The notes under the pieces: model-generated
What the model was told of the DNA's origin: nothing
Databases searched by the model: none
The model's input: the letters and a program-made list of their open reading frames with translations, nothing else
Translations under genes and position numbers: made by a program
NCBI RefSeq assembly: GCF_007859865.1
Contig: NZ_SJPI01000002.1
Location: 62,001-126,000 of the forward strand
Source: Rubripirellula amarantea
GTDB lineage: Bacteria; Planctomycetota; Planctomycetia; Pirellulales; Pirellulaceae
Direction: 5' to 3'
DNA: 64,000 bases
Shown here: piece after piece, positions 34,839-43,459 of the stretch
How positions within the stretch are numbered: position 1 is the first letter of the stretch
How the letters are laid out: the number at the start of each line of letters is the position of its first letter

Positions 34839-36170
34839 TCAGTTGGGCACGGCTTCAGATGTTTTGGCGTCGTCTCGTTCGCCAGCGTCGTCGGCAAAGT
34901 CTTCCTGAGTCAGGTTACCGTCACCGTTGCGATCGAGTCGGTTGAATAGAATCGGCGGACCCTTGAACTCCGATCGCGAAACTCGTCCGTCGGAATTGGA
35001 ATCTTCCCGCCGCTCGATCACCTGCCAGGGTATACCGCGTCGCTGATCTGAGCGTTGTTCTGCGAGTGGCCGACGTGTCTGCGGTACTAGCGCCGATGGT
35101 TTGGCGTTCGGATTGCGATTTACCGCTGGACTGCTGGTTGCAATGGCGATTAGTTGATCATCACTGGGGGATTTTCCTTTGAGATGTTGATCAAAGAATC
35201 CTTGAACCATGGCGTCGAGTTCTGGGCCGCCGAAACCGTTGCCGTGCCCAGCGCCCTCGAGCGTATGAAAACGAACGCGAACGCCCGCTTCTTTCAATGC
35301 GTTGTAGAGAAGTTGGCTTTGATGGTGTGCTACCGTTGGGTCTTGATCACCATGCACGATCAAGAATGGCGGCGCATCTTTGGTGATATAGGGAATTGGG
35401 TTAACGCGAGCGGCCTTGTCTTTATTTTCTAGGATGGGGCCACCAATCAATCGCGATTCCGGGGATCTCGGTGAGTTGTGCTTGAGAACGGCGCTGGGGA
35501 TGGCGTGCGAGTCCATCTGCAAAAGATCGGTCGGTCCATAGTAGTCGCATACCGCTTGCACGCGGCTGGATTGATCGAGGTGGTCTCCGACGTCAAACGA
35601 CGTTTCGTGTCCGCTTGTCCCCAGCAACGCGACCAGGTGCCCGCCAGCGGAACTGCCCCAAGCAGCGAAGTGTTCCGAGTCGAGGTTGTACTGTTTGCTG
35701 TGAGCACGCAACCAACGGACGGCAGCTTTGCAGTCTTCGATTTGTGCGGGGAAAACAGCATCACCACTCAAACGATAGCCAATGCTCGCCACCGCGTATC
35801 CCCGTTGCGTGTATCCAGATCGCAGCGGCGGGCAACTGTCTTTGCTGCCCGCAGCCCATCCACCTCCATGTACCCAAATGATTAACGGCACTGGTCCGTC
35901 GGATTGTTCGGGCACAAACAGATCAAGCGTTTGACGCGGGTGCGCATCGGCGGTGTAAGCAAGGTCTCGGTACGCCTTGGTGGCGTCCATATTGCGATGG
36001 GCACGATTGTTCAAAGGCCGTCGTGGCCGTGCGGTCGCATCCCGCATGGTTTCGTTGTTATCGGTGACGTCTGTGTTGTCGGCGTCCTGGGCCATTACCA
36101 AAGTCACGCAAAACAGCGAACTCATAAGCGTTAGGAAGCGGAGCGTTTGGGTGGCTTGGTTAAAAAGCAT
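34839..36170 (-). CDS. Secreted alpha/beta hydrolase with C-terminal EF-hand pair
   Basis: From the ATG at 36170 the protein has 443 residues and a signal peptide (FLTLMSSLFCVTLVMAQ). The catalytic region is of the hormone-sensitive-lipase/BD-FAE type: oxyanion HGGGWAAGSKDSC, nucleophile in AAWGSSAGGHLVALLG, acid in LIVHGDQDPTV, and His in LEGAGHGNGFGG. The last 100 residues carry two EF-hand-like loops, DSNSDGRVSRSEF and DRNGDGNLTQEDF, likely Ca2+ binding. It would hydrolyse esters outside the cytoplasm. A longer form from GTG 36212 is possible but adds residues ahead of the signal peptide. First gene of a two-gene operon with the following esterase. Confidence 0.87.
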   Translation of the reverse strand: MLFNQATQTLRFLTLMSSLFCVTLVMAQDADNTDVTDNNETMRDATARPRRPLNNRAHRNMDATKAYRDLAYTADAHPRQTLDLFVPEQSDGPVPLIIWVHGGGWAAGSKDSCPPLRSGYTQRGYAVASIGYRLSGDAVFPAQIEDCKAAVRWLRAHSKQYNLDSEHFAAWGSSAGGHLVALLGTSGHETSFDVGDHLDQSSRVQAVCDYYGPTDLLQMDSHAIPSAVLKHNSPRSPESRLIGGPILENKDKAARVNPIPYITKDAPPFLIVHGDQDPTVAHHQSQLLYNALKEAGVRVRFHTLEGAGHGNGFGGPELDAMVQGFFDQHLKGKSPSDDQLIAIATSSPAVNRNPNAKPSALVPQTRRPLAEQRSDQRRGIPWQVIERREDSNSDGRVSRSEFKGPPILFNRLDRNGDGNLTQEDFADDAGERDDAKTSEAVPN

Positions 36171-36491
36171 AAAAGCAGTCTCGCTGACATTCCGAAGTGA
36201 TGAGCTTTCCACGCCAACCGGTTACCGAGATCAAGCAATGTCAGAGCCGAAGTGAAATCGGCACGACTCAATCGTTGGTCCGCGGGAAGAAGCTCCATAG
36301 GTTACTGATGATGGAACCCAAAAGAGAGCCAAAAGTTACGCTCAAACGCAACTTTTAAAATTGCGCATCAAGTCGCAACCAAGCCGGTTTCCATATCGGA
36401 GCAAAGATTACAGAGCAAAGATAACGAAGCAGAGATACCAGAGCAGAGATACCAGAGCGGAGATCTCGGAAGGCTTCCTTCAAGACGGTGC
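36171..36491. other. Gap between minus-strand transcription units
   Basis: No gene is visible. It contains a 14-bp repeat array (36399-36468) and a near-palindrome at 36347-36365 (CGCAA, TTTTAAAA, TTGCG with one unpaired base). Confidence 0.4.
36399..36468. repeat. Five 14-bp tandem repeats
   Basis: Units at 36399, 36413, 36427, 36441 and 36455 follow GAGCAGAGATACCA with several substitutions. The array ends about 25 bases from the stop of the DUF1207 gene. Confidence 0.85.
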
Positions 36492-37517
36492 TTAGAAGTC
36501 CAGCCAGACACCCAGGCCAACGTATTGCTCTCGGCGGGTGAAAAATTCGTACTGGCTGGTGGGACCGTCGCCGAACTGGCCTCCGAAACGAAGCCGGCGA
36601 CCTGAATCGGGCCCGTGGAACGCCCAGCCTACTTGCATGGTTGTGGATGCCTCGTAGTCGACGGCCTCACGCAAATTGAGGTGGACGGCGGCGAATGGTG
36701 CGCCGCGCCTGGCCACTTTTGCAAGCGGAGTGTACTCGTATCCGGTTTGAACCTGATATCGTTTCGCTCCGCCGGATTGAATGAACGCGTCAGCAAATTC
36801 CGCGTACAGACGCATTGAATCCACGGGGCGATAGCTGCTGCCGATGATCCATGACTCGGTGACGTAGTTGATCCGCTGAAACGTGGGATTGCGTTCGACG
36901 TACTCGTCACCGACGTGCGAGCTGACATGGAAGTATCCGACTTTCATAGCCCAAGGACCCTCGGCGGCGGTCATTTCGGTTCCGAATCGGAAGTCCATCG
37001 ACTCAACATCTTGCGAGTTCTTTCGGTCCAATCGAGTCATCACCGCACCTTCCAAATCCCACTGCCAGCCAGTGGGGCGTTTGGCTTCACCGGTGCCATA
37101 TCGAAGAAGTCCCATGCGTCCACCCAAGGTAGCGTCCCAGTACTCACCACCACGTTGGTCGCGAAACACCATCAACGACATGCGAGGTTCGTGAGGGTCG
37201 GCCAGGTAGGAATGCCAAAGCAAGCCATCGGGTAGCAAATGCCAATCCCAAACCTCGCGGTTACCGTTCGTGTTCCCAACCACCGACCCGTTTCCAACCA
37301 CCGGCCCGAGAACTTGTGGTTCGAAATCGGAAGCGTCGACAAAGTGGGACGCGTTGATAGGCGTAGCGGCGAGATCGGACGAAGCAAAATCGTCGAGGTC
37401 ATCCGTGGCTGCCGTGTTTAGAGTTGGCGGCGACATCACGTCAAACTGTGCGACCGCCGACACCCGTGCCGCGCACAGGACCACTAGGATAGCGATGAAT
37501 CTTAACAACACCTGCAC
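36492..37517 (-). CDS. DUF1207 envelope protein
   Basis: The 341-residue protein has a signal peptide (LLRFIAILVVLCAARVSA). The body (residues 90-341) is beta-rich with alternating hydrophobic and polar residues, ending YVGLGVWLDF, a typical aromatic C-terminus of an outer-membrane barrel-like protein. LPDGLLWHSYLADPHEPRM, MGLLRYGTGE and MKVGYFHVSSHVGDEY are characteristic of the DUF1207 family. The function is unknown. GTG starts one base after the stop of the upstream glycosyltransferase, with GGAG in place, so translation is coupled. Its position as the last gene of the envelope-glycan cluster suggests that it receives or anchors the cluster's product at the cell surface (inference). Confidence 0.82.
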   Translation of the reverse strand: MQVLLRFIAILVVLCAARVSAVAQFDVMSPPTLNTAATDDLDDFASSDLAATPINASHFVDASDFEPQVLGPVVGNGSVVGNTNGNREVWDWHLLPDGLLWHSYLADPHEPRMSLMVFRDQRGGEYWDATLGGRMGLLRYGTGEAKRPTGWQWDLEGAVMTRLDRKNSQDVESMDFRFGTEMTAAEGPWAMKVGYFHVSSHVGDEYVERNPTFQRINYVTESWIIGSSYRPVDSMRLYAEFADAFIQSGGAKRYQVQTGYEYTPLAKVARRGAPFAAVHLNLREAVDYEASTTMQVGWAFHGPDSGRRLRFGGQFGDGPTSQYEFFTRREQYVGLGVWLDF

Positions 37518-37518
37518 T

Positions 37519-39285
37519 CTAGCGAATCTCCGCCGAGTCTGTGCCCGCGGTTTGTTTGGCCACGTAAGGCAACGGCTTGGCCCAGAAAAGATGGCGATGA
37601 GTGCCCGTGGAACTGAGTTGGTGAGTGGCTTGGATCATACAGGAAGTCTCGGCGACTTGGCTTCGGTGCATGATCACAAGGACTTGACCGTGGGACTTCA
37701 CGAAATACGCAAAATCGGCGTCCCTTTCAAGCGGAAAATACACGACGCCATCCGATGACATTCGCAGCGACGCAGCGTGCGGTCGTTCACCGTAAAAGAC
37801 AATCGGCGTTCCCGGCGACTGTTCGATAATCTTTTCGGTGTGAGCATAGACGGAAAGGCGAGTTGCTAACCTGGGTAAGAACCAACTTGCCGAGAAGGCT
37901 AGTAACGCCACCGCAATCAATGCTGTCATCGCCCAGCTTCGATGCGTCTCGCAATCGCTTCGTTTCCATCTTGCGACGGTGGTAAGAACAACGACTATGC
38001 AAACAAGCAGAACCGCCATACTGACCCCGGAAACACGACCCGACAGCCCTTGATTGGTCAGCCAAAAATCGACGCCTAAGATGATCAAGCAAGCCACCAC
38101 AAGAATTAAGTTGGATCGTTTGGGAAACGGTTTGAGAAACTCCGTAATCCGGTTTTGCAATTTTGAATTGAATACGGTGTGGTGCAGCATGCTGCCTAAC
38201 AACAGACAAATCAGCGGAATGGCAGGCAGGATGTACGTGGGCAGTTTGCACCGGGCGATTGAAAAGAAGAATAAGATCCAAACGCTGCTGCAAAACACGA
38301 ATCCCAAGTCTTGTGATCGCAGCAATCGCTTCCGATCAGAACGGCTAACCAGGAATACGGCGAGCGAAGGCAGCAACAGCGAAGCAGGAAACATCCCCGC
38401 AAATAGAACAGGCAAGTAGAACCAGAAGGGCTGTTCGTGGTTCGATCCCTCGGTGAACCGTTTGAGGTTATGTTCCAAAAAGAAATAGTCGCCGAAGTTG
38501 CTGTTAAGCTTCCACACTGCGACGTACCAAGGAACGCATACCAATGCCATCGGGACGGCAAAGGCAGCCCAATGGAATAGACGCACCCGAGTTTGATCGT
38601 TGCGCAGCCATCCGCTCATGACCAGCGGAGGAGCGCATAGAACCAAGGCAACCGGGCCCTTCGTCAATACACCAAGGGCGCAAGCGACACCCGACGCAAT
38701 CCACCATGCCCACCGGTGATTAGATTCTCGAACGGCGATGTACCCGGTCAGTAAGCAAGTAAGCACAAAAAGGCTGAGCATTGAATCAAGGATCAGGAAT
38801 CGTCCGGCCAACACAAAGCCACCGCACAAAATTAGCGCACAGGATCCAAGCCACGCGGCACGACTGCCGACCAGCCTTCGGCCAAGCACGAACGTCAGCA
38901 TGACCGTCGTCAAAGCTGCGATTACCGATGGCAAACGCGCTGCGGTTTCGCTTTGGCCCCATAGGTTAAAGCTTGCCGCGGTAAGCCAATACATCAGCGG
39001 CGGTTTGTCGAGATACGCGTCGCCTTGAAGCGTAGGAGTGATCCAATCGCGTGATTGAACCATCTCCAAAGCGATTTGAGCGTACCGAGTTTCATCCGGG
39101 TCCATCAGCGGATACGACAAATTCGGCAGCATCACCAAGCTTGACGCAATGAAGAGTGACACAAAGGCGAAGCGTTCTTGTCGTCGGCTCCAGCAATCAT
39201 TGGCAGAAATCGCTTCGTACCTTGATGTTGGAAATGCAATCGTGTTCCACCAATAACGAAGTTGGTATGTCGAGGACGATATCAC
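37519..39285 (-). CDS. ArnT-like GT-C glycosyltransferase
   Basis: The 588-residue polytopic protein is of the PMT/ArnT family. The first extracytoplasmic loop has MDPDETRYAQIALEMVQSRD with the catalytic-type Asp/Glu, then YLDKPPLMYWLTAASF, and about twelve membrane helices. It should transfer a sugar from a polyprenyl phosphate donor to a lipid or protein in the periplasm. The first residues (LRYWWNTIAFP) match the segment at the end of the GT2 domain in the neighbouring fusion (ARYWWNDVQFP), as if a GT2 domain had been lost. It begins at GTG 14 bases after the LptF/G-like stop and ends one base before the DUF1207 start, so it is tightly packed in the operon. Confidence 0.88.
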   Translation of the reverse strand: MISSSTYQLRYWWNTIAFPTSRYEAISANDCWSRRQERFAFVSLFIASSLVMLPNLSYPLMDPDETRYAQIALEMVQSRDWITPTLQGDAYLDKPPLMYWLTAASFNLWGQSETAARLPSVIAALTTVMLTFVLGRRLVGSRAAWLGSCALILCGGFVLAGRFLILDSMLSLFVLTCLLTGYIAVRESNHRWAWWIASGVACALGVLTKGPVALVLCAPPLVMSGWLRNDQTRVRLFHWAAFAVPMALVCVPWYVAVWKLNSNFGDYFFLEHNLKRFTEGSNHEQPFWFYLPVLFAGMFPASLLLPSLAVFLVSRSDRKRLLRSQDLGFVFCSSVWILFFFSIARCKLPTYILPAIPLICLLLGSMLHHTVFNSKLQNRITEFLKPFPKRSNLILVVACLIILGVDFWLTNQGLSGRVSGVSMAVLLVCIVVVLTTVARWKRSDCETHRSWAMTALIAVALLAFSASWFLPRLATRLSVYAHTEKIIEQSPGTPIVFYGERPHAASLRMSSDGVVYFPLERDADFAYFVKSHGQVLVIMHRSQVAETSCMIQATHQLSSTGTHRHLFWAKPLPYVAKQTAGTDSAEIR

Positions 39286-39298
39286 GTGCTGGTTCTCT

Positions 39299-40489
39299 TT
39301 AACTGGGGCAATAGATTACGCGTCGCATCATTACGAAGCTGATCAACAGGAATATTCCATTGGCAATCCAAACCCCTTGCGCCACGAGGCTGCCTTCTTT
39401 GGCGAGGTTCAGCGTCAATGCAAAAATTGGGTAGTAGACCAATAGCGTCGGCAGGAAGACGATCGCAAAGGTTGTCATCGTGTCTGATGTCTTCAGCCGA
39501 ATGGCCAGGGGAATTCCCACTAGCGCGAGGGCTAGGCAAGTGAATCCGCTAGCCCAACGCCGATGCATCTCGGTGTCCAAGCGGTGGACGCGACGTCGGC
39601 TAGAACTCAAAGAGGCAATGCGAGAATTAGATTCAGTGCCGCCGAGTTCTTCGGGCCGCGACGTGAGTATCGAGAACGCCGTGTGCACCGCGATCTCGCC
39701 CTCACGTCGATGAATGTCGCTTGATTGTTGCACCATCGCGGTGGGCAACTCTCGCATCCGCATGTGAGACGGATTTGCGGACATCACGTCTTCGTTGTGG
39801 TGCTTCGACAATGGAACGGTATGAACGAACGTGTCAGGAAACATGAACGAAGCTTTCTCGCCCATGCTTGCACTGCCGTTGGTGATGCTAAGCGTAAGTC
39901 CCTCGGCTGCGTCGTTGTACGACAGTTCAGCAACTTGCGCCGTAATGGAAATCGTTTCTTGTCCGGGACGACGGATATTGATTACCGGCGAAATCAGGTG
40001 ACGACCGTCGACGTCGGCAACGGATAAGGTCAAGTTTTCGTGTTGAAAGCGAAGTTCTCGTTCAAGCACCCGATAGGCGATGCTTTCGACCGAAGAGATC
40101 ACAACCTTTTGGACGCCGTGGAATCCCCAAGTGAACGCCATGTTGATCAACCCTACCGTCGCCAGACTTAAGACGGTGGTGATAACGATCGCGGGCATCA
40201 TCGCTGGCAAAGGAGAAATACCAACGGACTGCAACGCGGTAAATTCATTGTCCGCCGACATTCGGCCGTACACCACGCACACGCTCAGCAATGCGGTTCC
40301 GGGAACCGCCAGTGAAAGAGCGTTGGGTAACGCAAACGGAATCATTTGCAGGACGCTCGAAATGCCCAGACCCTGGCTGAGTGCTTCCCGGGCGACCCCG
40401 ATCACCATCACCATCAAGGTCAGTGCCGTCAAAGCGACCAAAAAGGTGAACGTTATGTCTCTCGCGATTCTTCGCTGCAACAAAGTCAT
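39299..40489 (-). CDS. LptF/LptG-family permease
   Basis: The 396-residue inner-membrane protein has the YjgP/YjgQ layout: three helices in the N-terminal 115 residues (DITFTFLVALTALTLMVMVI), a periplasmic beta domain of about 190 residues, and three C-terminal helices (FTCLALALVGIPLAIRLKTS). LptF and LptG normally pair with the LptB ATPase to extract lipopolysaccharide; only one family member is here and no ATPase is adjacent. It might act with genes elsewhere or on another lipid glycan. Its ATG overlaps the stop of the small upstream gene (ATGA). Placement between two ArnT-like transferases fits glycolipid modification and export (inference). Confidence 0.85.
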   Translation of the reverse strand: MTLLQRRIARDITFTFLVALTALTLMVMVIGVAREALSQGLGISSVLQMIPFALPNALSLAVPGTALLSVCVVYGRMSADNEFTALQSVGISPLPAMMPAIVITTVLSLATVGLINMAFTWGFHGVQKVVISSVESIAYRVLERELRFQHENLTLSVADVDGRHLISPVINIRRPGQETISITAQVAELSYNDAAEGLTLSITNGSASMGEKASFMFPDTFVHTVPLSKHHNEDVMSANPSHMRMRELPTAMVQQSSDIHRREGEIAVHTAFSILTSRPEELGGTESNSRIASLSSSRRRVHRLDTEMHRRWASGFTCLALALVGIPLAIRLKTSDTMTTFAIVFLPTLLVYYPIFALTLNLAKEGSLVAQGVWIANGIFLLISFVMMRRVIYCPS

Positions 40490-40800
40490 GATCGAGTCTC
40501 CTGCTGGATGCCTTGCAGCGATGTGTCTTGCTGACGTTCCAGTCGTTCGATCAGTTGTTGAACATACCGTCGTTCTTGTACGCTAATCGTGGGACGGACG
40601 ACGAAATGACGATGTTGCAACAGAGTGACGATCACCTTCGTGAACACCAAGCAGGTGACGGTTAACCCGGGGACGGTCAACCGAGCGACGATTAGCCAAG
40701 TGGCGACTAGCCGAGTGACGACTAACTGAGTGGCAATCAAGCGAGCTGCGCACTTCTCAAACCGATGTCGCATGCGTAGCCCCATCCGGCGTTTGGTCAT
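40486..40800 (-). CDS. Small basic protein with degenerate pentapeptide repeats
   Basis: The 104-codon frame overlaps both neighbours by four bases (ATGA at each end), which argues that it is translated. The N-terminus is basic (MTKRRMGLRMRHRFEKC). Residues 20-55 form a hydrophobic stretch of pentads (RLVAT, WLIVA, RLTVP, GLTVT, CLVFT), encoded by a 15-bp repeat. The C-terminus is charged and helical (QERRYVQQLIERLERQQD). The middle could cross the membrane once. I do not recognise a family. It could be a cluster-specific accessory peptide, or a spacer frame grown by repeat expansion between two coupled genes. Confidence 0.5.
   Translation of the reverse strand: MTKRRMGLRMRHRFEKCAARLIATQLVVTRLVATWLIVARLTVPGLTVTCLVFTKVIVTLLQHRHFVVRPTISVQERRYVQQLIERLERQQDTSLQGIQQETRS
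40655..40744. repeat. Six degenerate 15-bp repeats inside the small gene
   Basis: Units at 40655, 40670, 40685, 40700, 40715 and 40730 follow GTGACGACTAACCGA with many substitutions. The unit is a multiple of three and keeps the minus-strand frame open. Confidence 0.75.
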
Positions 40801-43265
40801 CGTTTCACCTCGGGCGTCGGACCTTCGGCAATCTGGTTTACCGTTTCATCTCGCGTCACTTCGAAAACCTGTGCCTGCCCGCGACGACCAAGTGTCCTGG
40901 CTCTTGAATGTTGCGGCAGGTGCTTTGCCAGTTCGTCAGATGTCACTCGTGATTCGACGACTAGGACCGAGTGCTTATGCAAAGTGACGAACCGTTCGAT
41001 TTGGTGATCGTCGACACGGTCTATGTTCTCGATGTCGCTTCGATGAAGGTAAAACGGGACTCCGGAAAATTCATGCGCGATCGTGGCAATAGGGATTTGA
41101 GCATCGAGCTCCTTCTTCATCACCAGATTCAATGGTGATTGAGGACCAAAGAGTGACTGCGCGCGACTGTAGGCTGGCACAAATTGATGCATCACCATGA
41201 CCGATAGCAGGAAGCCGACGGCGACTGTGGACGCCCACGCAAGCTGGTCTCGCTTGGCTCGTCGAGCGAAAGCAACGGTCGAAGCTAGTAGCGTTGTCCA
41301 CAGCACTCCCCACAACATGGATGTCGTGGAAAGATCCGTTCGAGTGATCACCACAAAGACCACAAAACCGATTCCTGCGAGGCACGTTGCCAGCGTTGCA
41401 CCACTTGCGGACCAATGACGCGCGAACCAGTGAGGTGATGAGGCCGAGGAATCGTCCAAAACCTGATCGAGGTACTGGCCGATCATCAGTGCGAAGGCGG
41501 GTGCCGCGGGCAATAGGTAAGTTGGAAGCTTGCAAAGTGATATCGAAAAGAATGCGAAGCACCAACCGCTCCACAAACATAGGAAACCCAACAGCGGTGG
41601 GCGACGAAAGTTTTTCGCCTGAGAATCACCCAGTAAGAACGTCGCGTAGGGAATCGTCAAGAAAGTCCAGGGATGTCCAGCAATCAACAGCACCGGAATG
41701 AAGTACCAGAACGGTTGAACGTGATACTCGCCAGCGAAGCGACGAACATGGTGACGATAAAAGAATTCCAAAAGGAACTGGTCGTCCTGCATCGTGACCG
41801 CAACGAGCCAGGGCGCAACGATGACTGCTACGACGGAACCGAGCACCCAAAAGTGTCGCCACTTGGGTTGGGCATAACCTTCACTCAGCCATGTGAATAC
41901 GACAATCGGTGGCAGCCAAAGCACGAGTGCGAGTGGGCCTTTGGCAAGGAACGCGAGGCCACACAACCCAGCCGACAAAACCCACCAAAACCAATTCACT
42001 CGATCGCCGCGGATGGATTCGTAGGCAGTGAACAGCGACGACGTCACTAGCAGCGAAAACAATCCATCCAGGATTAAGTAGCGACTGGTAAACGCAAAAC
42101 CGACTGACAACATCAGCACGATGCCGCTGAGCAGACCAATACGTGAGCCGAAATGGCGCGTGCCAAACCACATGGTCGATGCAAGCGTGCCCCAGGCTGC
42201 CAATGCCGGCACCAAGCGTGCAGCCCATTCCGTGATTCCGAAAAGTTGAAAACTAATAGCAGTCAACCAGTACAGCAGTGGCGGTTTGTCGTAGTAGGTT
42301 TCGAAGTTCAACTGCGGCAAAATCCAATTGCCCGTCGCGAGCATTTCCCGCGGAATCTCGGCGTAACGAGTCTCGTCTCGATCAATCAGCGGATAGTTCA
42401 AATTCGACAACAAGAAGATCGCGGCGATGATCAGCAAACCAACTTGAAGGCCGCCTGTGCCGCCGGTGTGACGAGCAAATGCATCGAATCGTCTCTCCCG
42501 TTTCGATAGTTGGGGCGATCGAGCATCCGTTTGTGGCATTGACTCATGAGGTGACCTGGGAAATTGAACGTCGTTCCACCAGTATCTCGCTAGACTTGTC
42601 AGCACCTTAGGAATGTGGCGGATCGAAACGGTACTCATTCCATCTACACGTGCTCGGTGCGAGACGCCGACTTCGACGATGGAGCAACCGTGTCGCCTAG
42701 CTTGGGTGAGAATTTCAGAGTTCACGAGAAAACCATTGCCCGTGATCTTGAGGTGTTTGACGGTGTCGCGATGAAACATCTTCATCGCGCAGTCGACGTC
42801 GCGAACGCCCGTCCGCAACAACACTCGTACCAAGAGGTTGTAAACTTTGGAGTACAGACAACGTAGCGCCGTGTCCTTTCGGTCGATCCGATATCCGCAA
42901 ACAACGTCGTAGCGTCGCGAAAGCAGCACGAAGCGGTCCAGTTCAGTGAGATCGAACTGGCAATCAGCATCGGTGAAAACAACCAGCTCTTTGTCAGCCG
43001 CAGCGAATCCGCTGCGAAGCGCTGCGCCGTATCCTTGGTTGGGATCATGCCGAACCAATCGTACGTTCGGATTGCTCGATGCCACCTTTTGCACGAGTTG
43101 GTCCGTCCCGTCGGTACTGCCATCATCAACAACGATGATCTCATAGTCGGACGCAACTTGGCGAAGCGCCAAGTCGGCTTCGCTGATTGCCCGTTCGATC
43201 ACTTCGCATTCATTCCATGCGGGAAGCACTAACGAGATGCTTGTGGGGTGTTCAGTGTGGTTCAT
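40797..43265 (-). CDS. GT2 glycosyltransferase fused to an ArnT-like GT-C glycosyltransferase
   Basis: The 822-residue protein joins two enzymes. Residues 8-235 are a dolichol/polyprenyl-phosphate sugar transferase: SLVLPAWNECEVIERAISEA, VVDDGSTDGTD, VFTDADCQFD (DXD-type metal site) and GYRIDRKDT. From about 270 a polytopic ArnT-like part follows, with DRDETRYAEIPREMLATGNW and YYDKPPLLYWLTAISF. The first half would charge polyprenyl phosphate on the cytoplasmic face, the second would use that donor on the outer face; a flippase is still needed. The acceptor is unknown. It heads a run of five coupled genes. A 194-base gap separates it from the M56 gene upstream. Confidence 0.9.
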   Translation of the reverse strand: MNHTEHPTSISLVLPAWNECEVIERAISEADLALRQVASDYEIIVVDDGSTDGTDQLVQKVASSNPNVRLVRHDPNQGYGAALRSGFAAADKELVVFTDADCQFDLTELDRFVLLSRRYDVVCGYRIDRKDTALRCLYSKVYNLLVRVLLRTGVRDVDCAMKMFHRDTVKHLKITGNGFLVNSEILTQARRHGCSIVEVGVSHRARVDGMSTVSIRHIPKVLTSLARYWWNDVQFPRSPHESMPQTDARSPQLSKRERRFDAFARHTGGTGGLQVGLLIIAAIFLLSNLNYPLIDRDETRYAEIPREMLATGNWILPQLNFETYYDKPPLLYWLTAISFQLFGITEWAARLVPALAAWGTLASTMWFGTRHFGSRIGLLSGIVLMLSVGFAFTSRYLILDGLFSLLVTSSLFTAYESIRGDRVNWFWWVLSAGLCGLAFLAKGPLALVLWLPPIVVFTWLSEGYAQPKWRHFWVLGSVVAVIVAPWLVAVTMQDDQFLLEFFYRHHVRRFAGEYHVQPFWYFIPVLLIAGHPWTFLTIPYATFLLGDSQAKNFRRPPLLGFLCLWSGWCFAFFSISLCKLPTYLLPAAPAFALMIGQYLDQVLDDSSASSPHWFARHWSASGATLATCLAGIGFVVFVVITRTDLSTTSMLWGVLWTTLLASTVAFARRAKRDQLAWASTVAVGFLLSVMVMHQFVPAYSRAQSLFGPQSPLNLVMKKELDAQIPIATIAHEFSGVPFYLHRSDIENIDRVDDHQIERFVTLHKHSVLVVESRVTSDELAKHLPQHSRARTLGRRGQAQVFEVTRDETVNQIAEGPTPEVKR

Positions 43266-43459
43266 TGGGTGCGTCCTTGCACTCCTGAGTTACGAAAGGT
43301 TTAGTAGTTAGGTCGACGGTAAGAGGACGATTTCAATCATTCAACGTCTAACCGAGATGGAGCATCAGCCCAGTCGAGCTAGTTAAGATTTGTTTCTAGA
43401 TAATGAATCCGCGAGCGTTTTGGTGACCAGTGGCTCACGTGGATGATTGTGACAGGTAG

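Noticed and set aside
36347-36365. Near-palindrome CGCAA-TTTTAAAA-TTGCG as an operator
   Set aside because: It has one unpaired base, occurs once, and no regulator gene is adjacent; too little to call a binding site.
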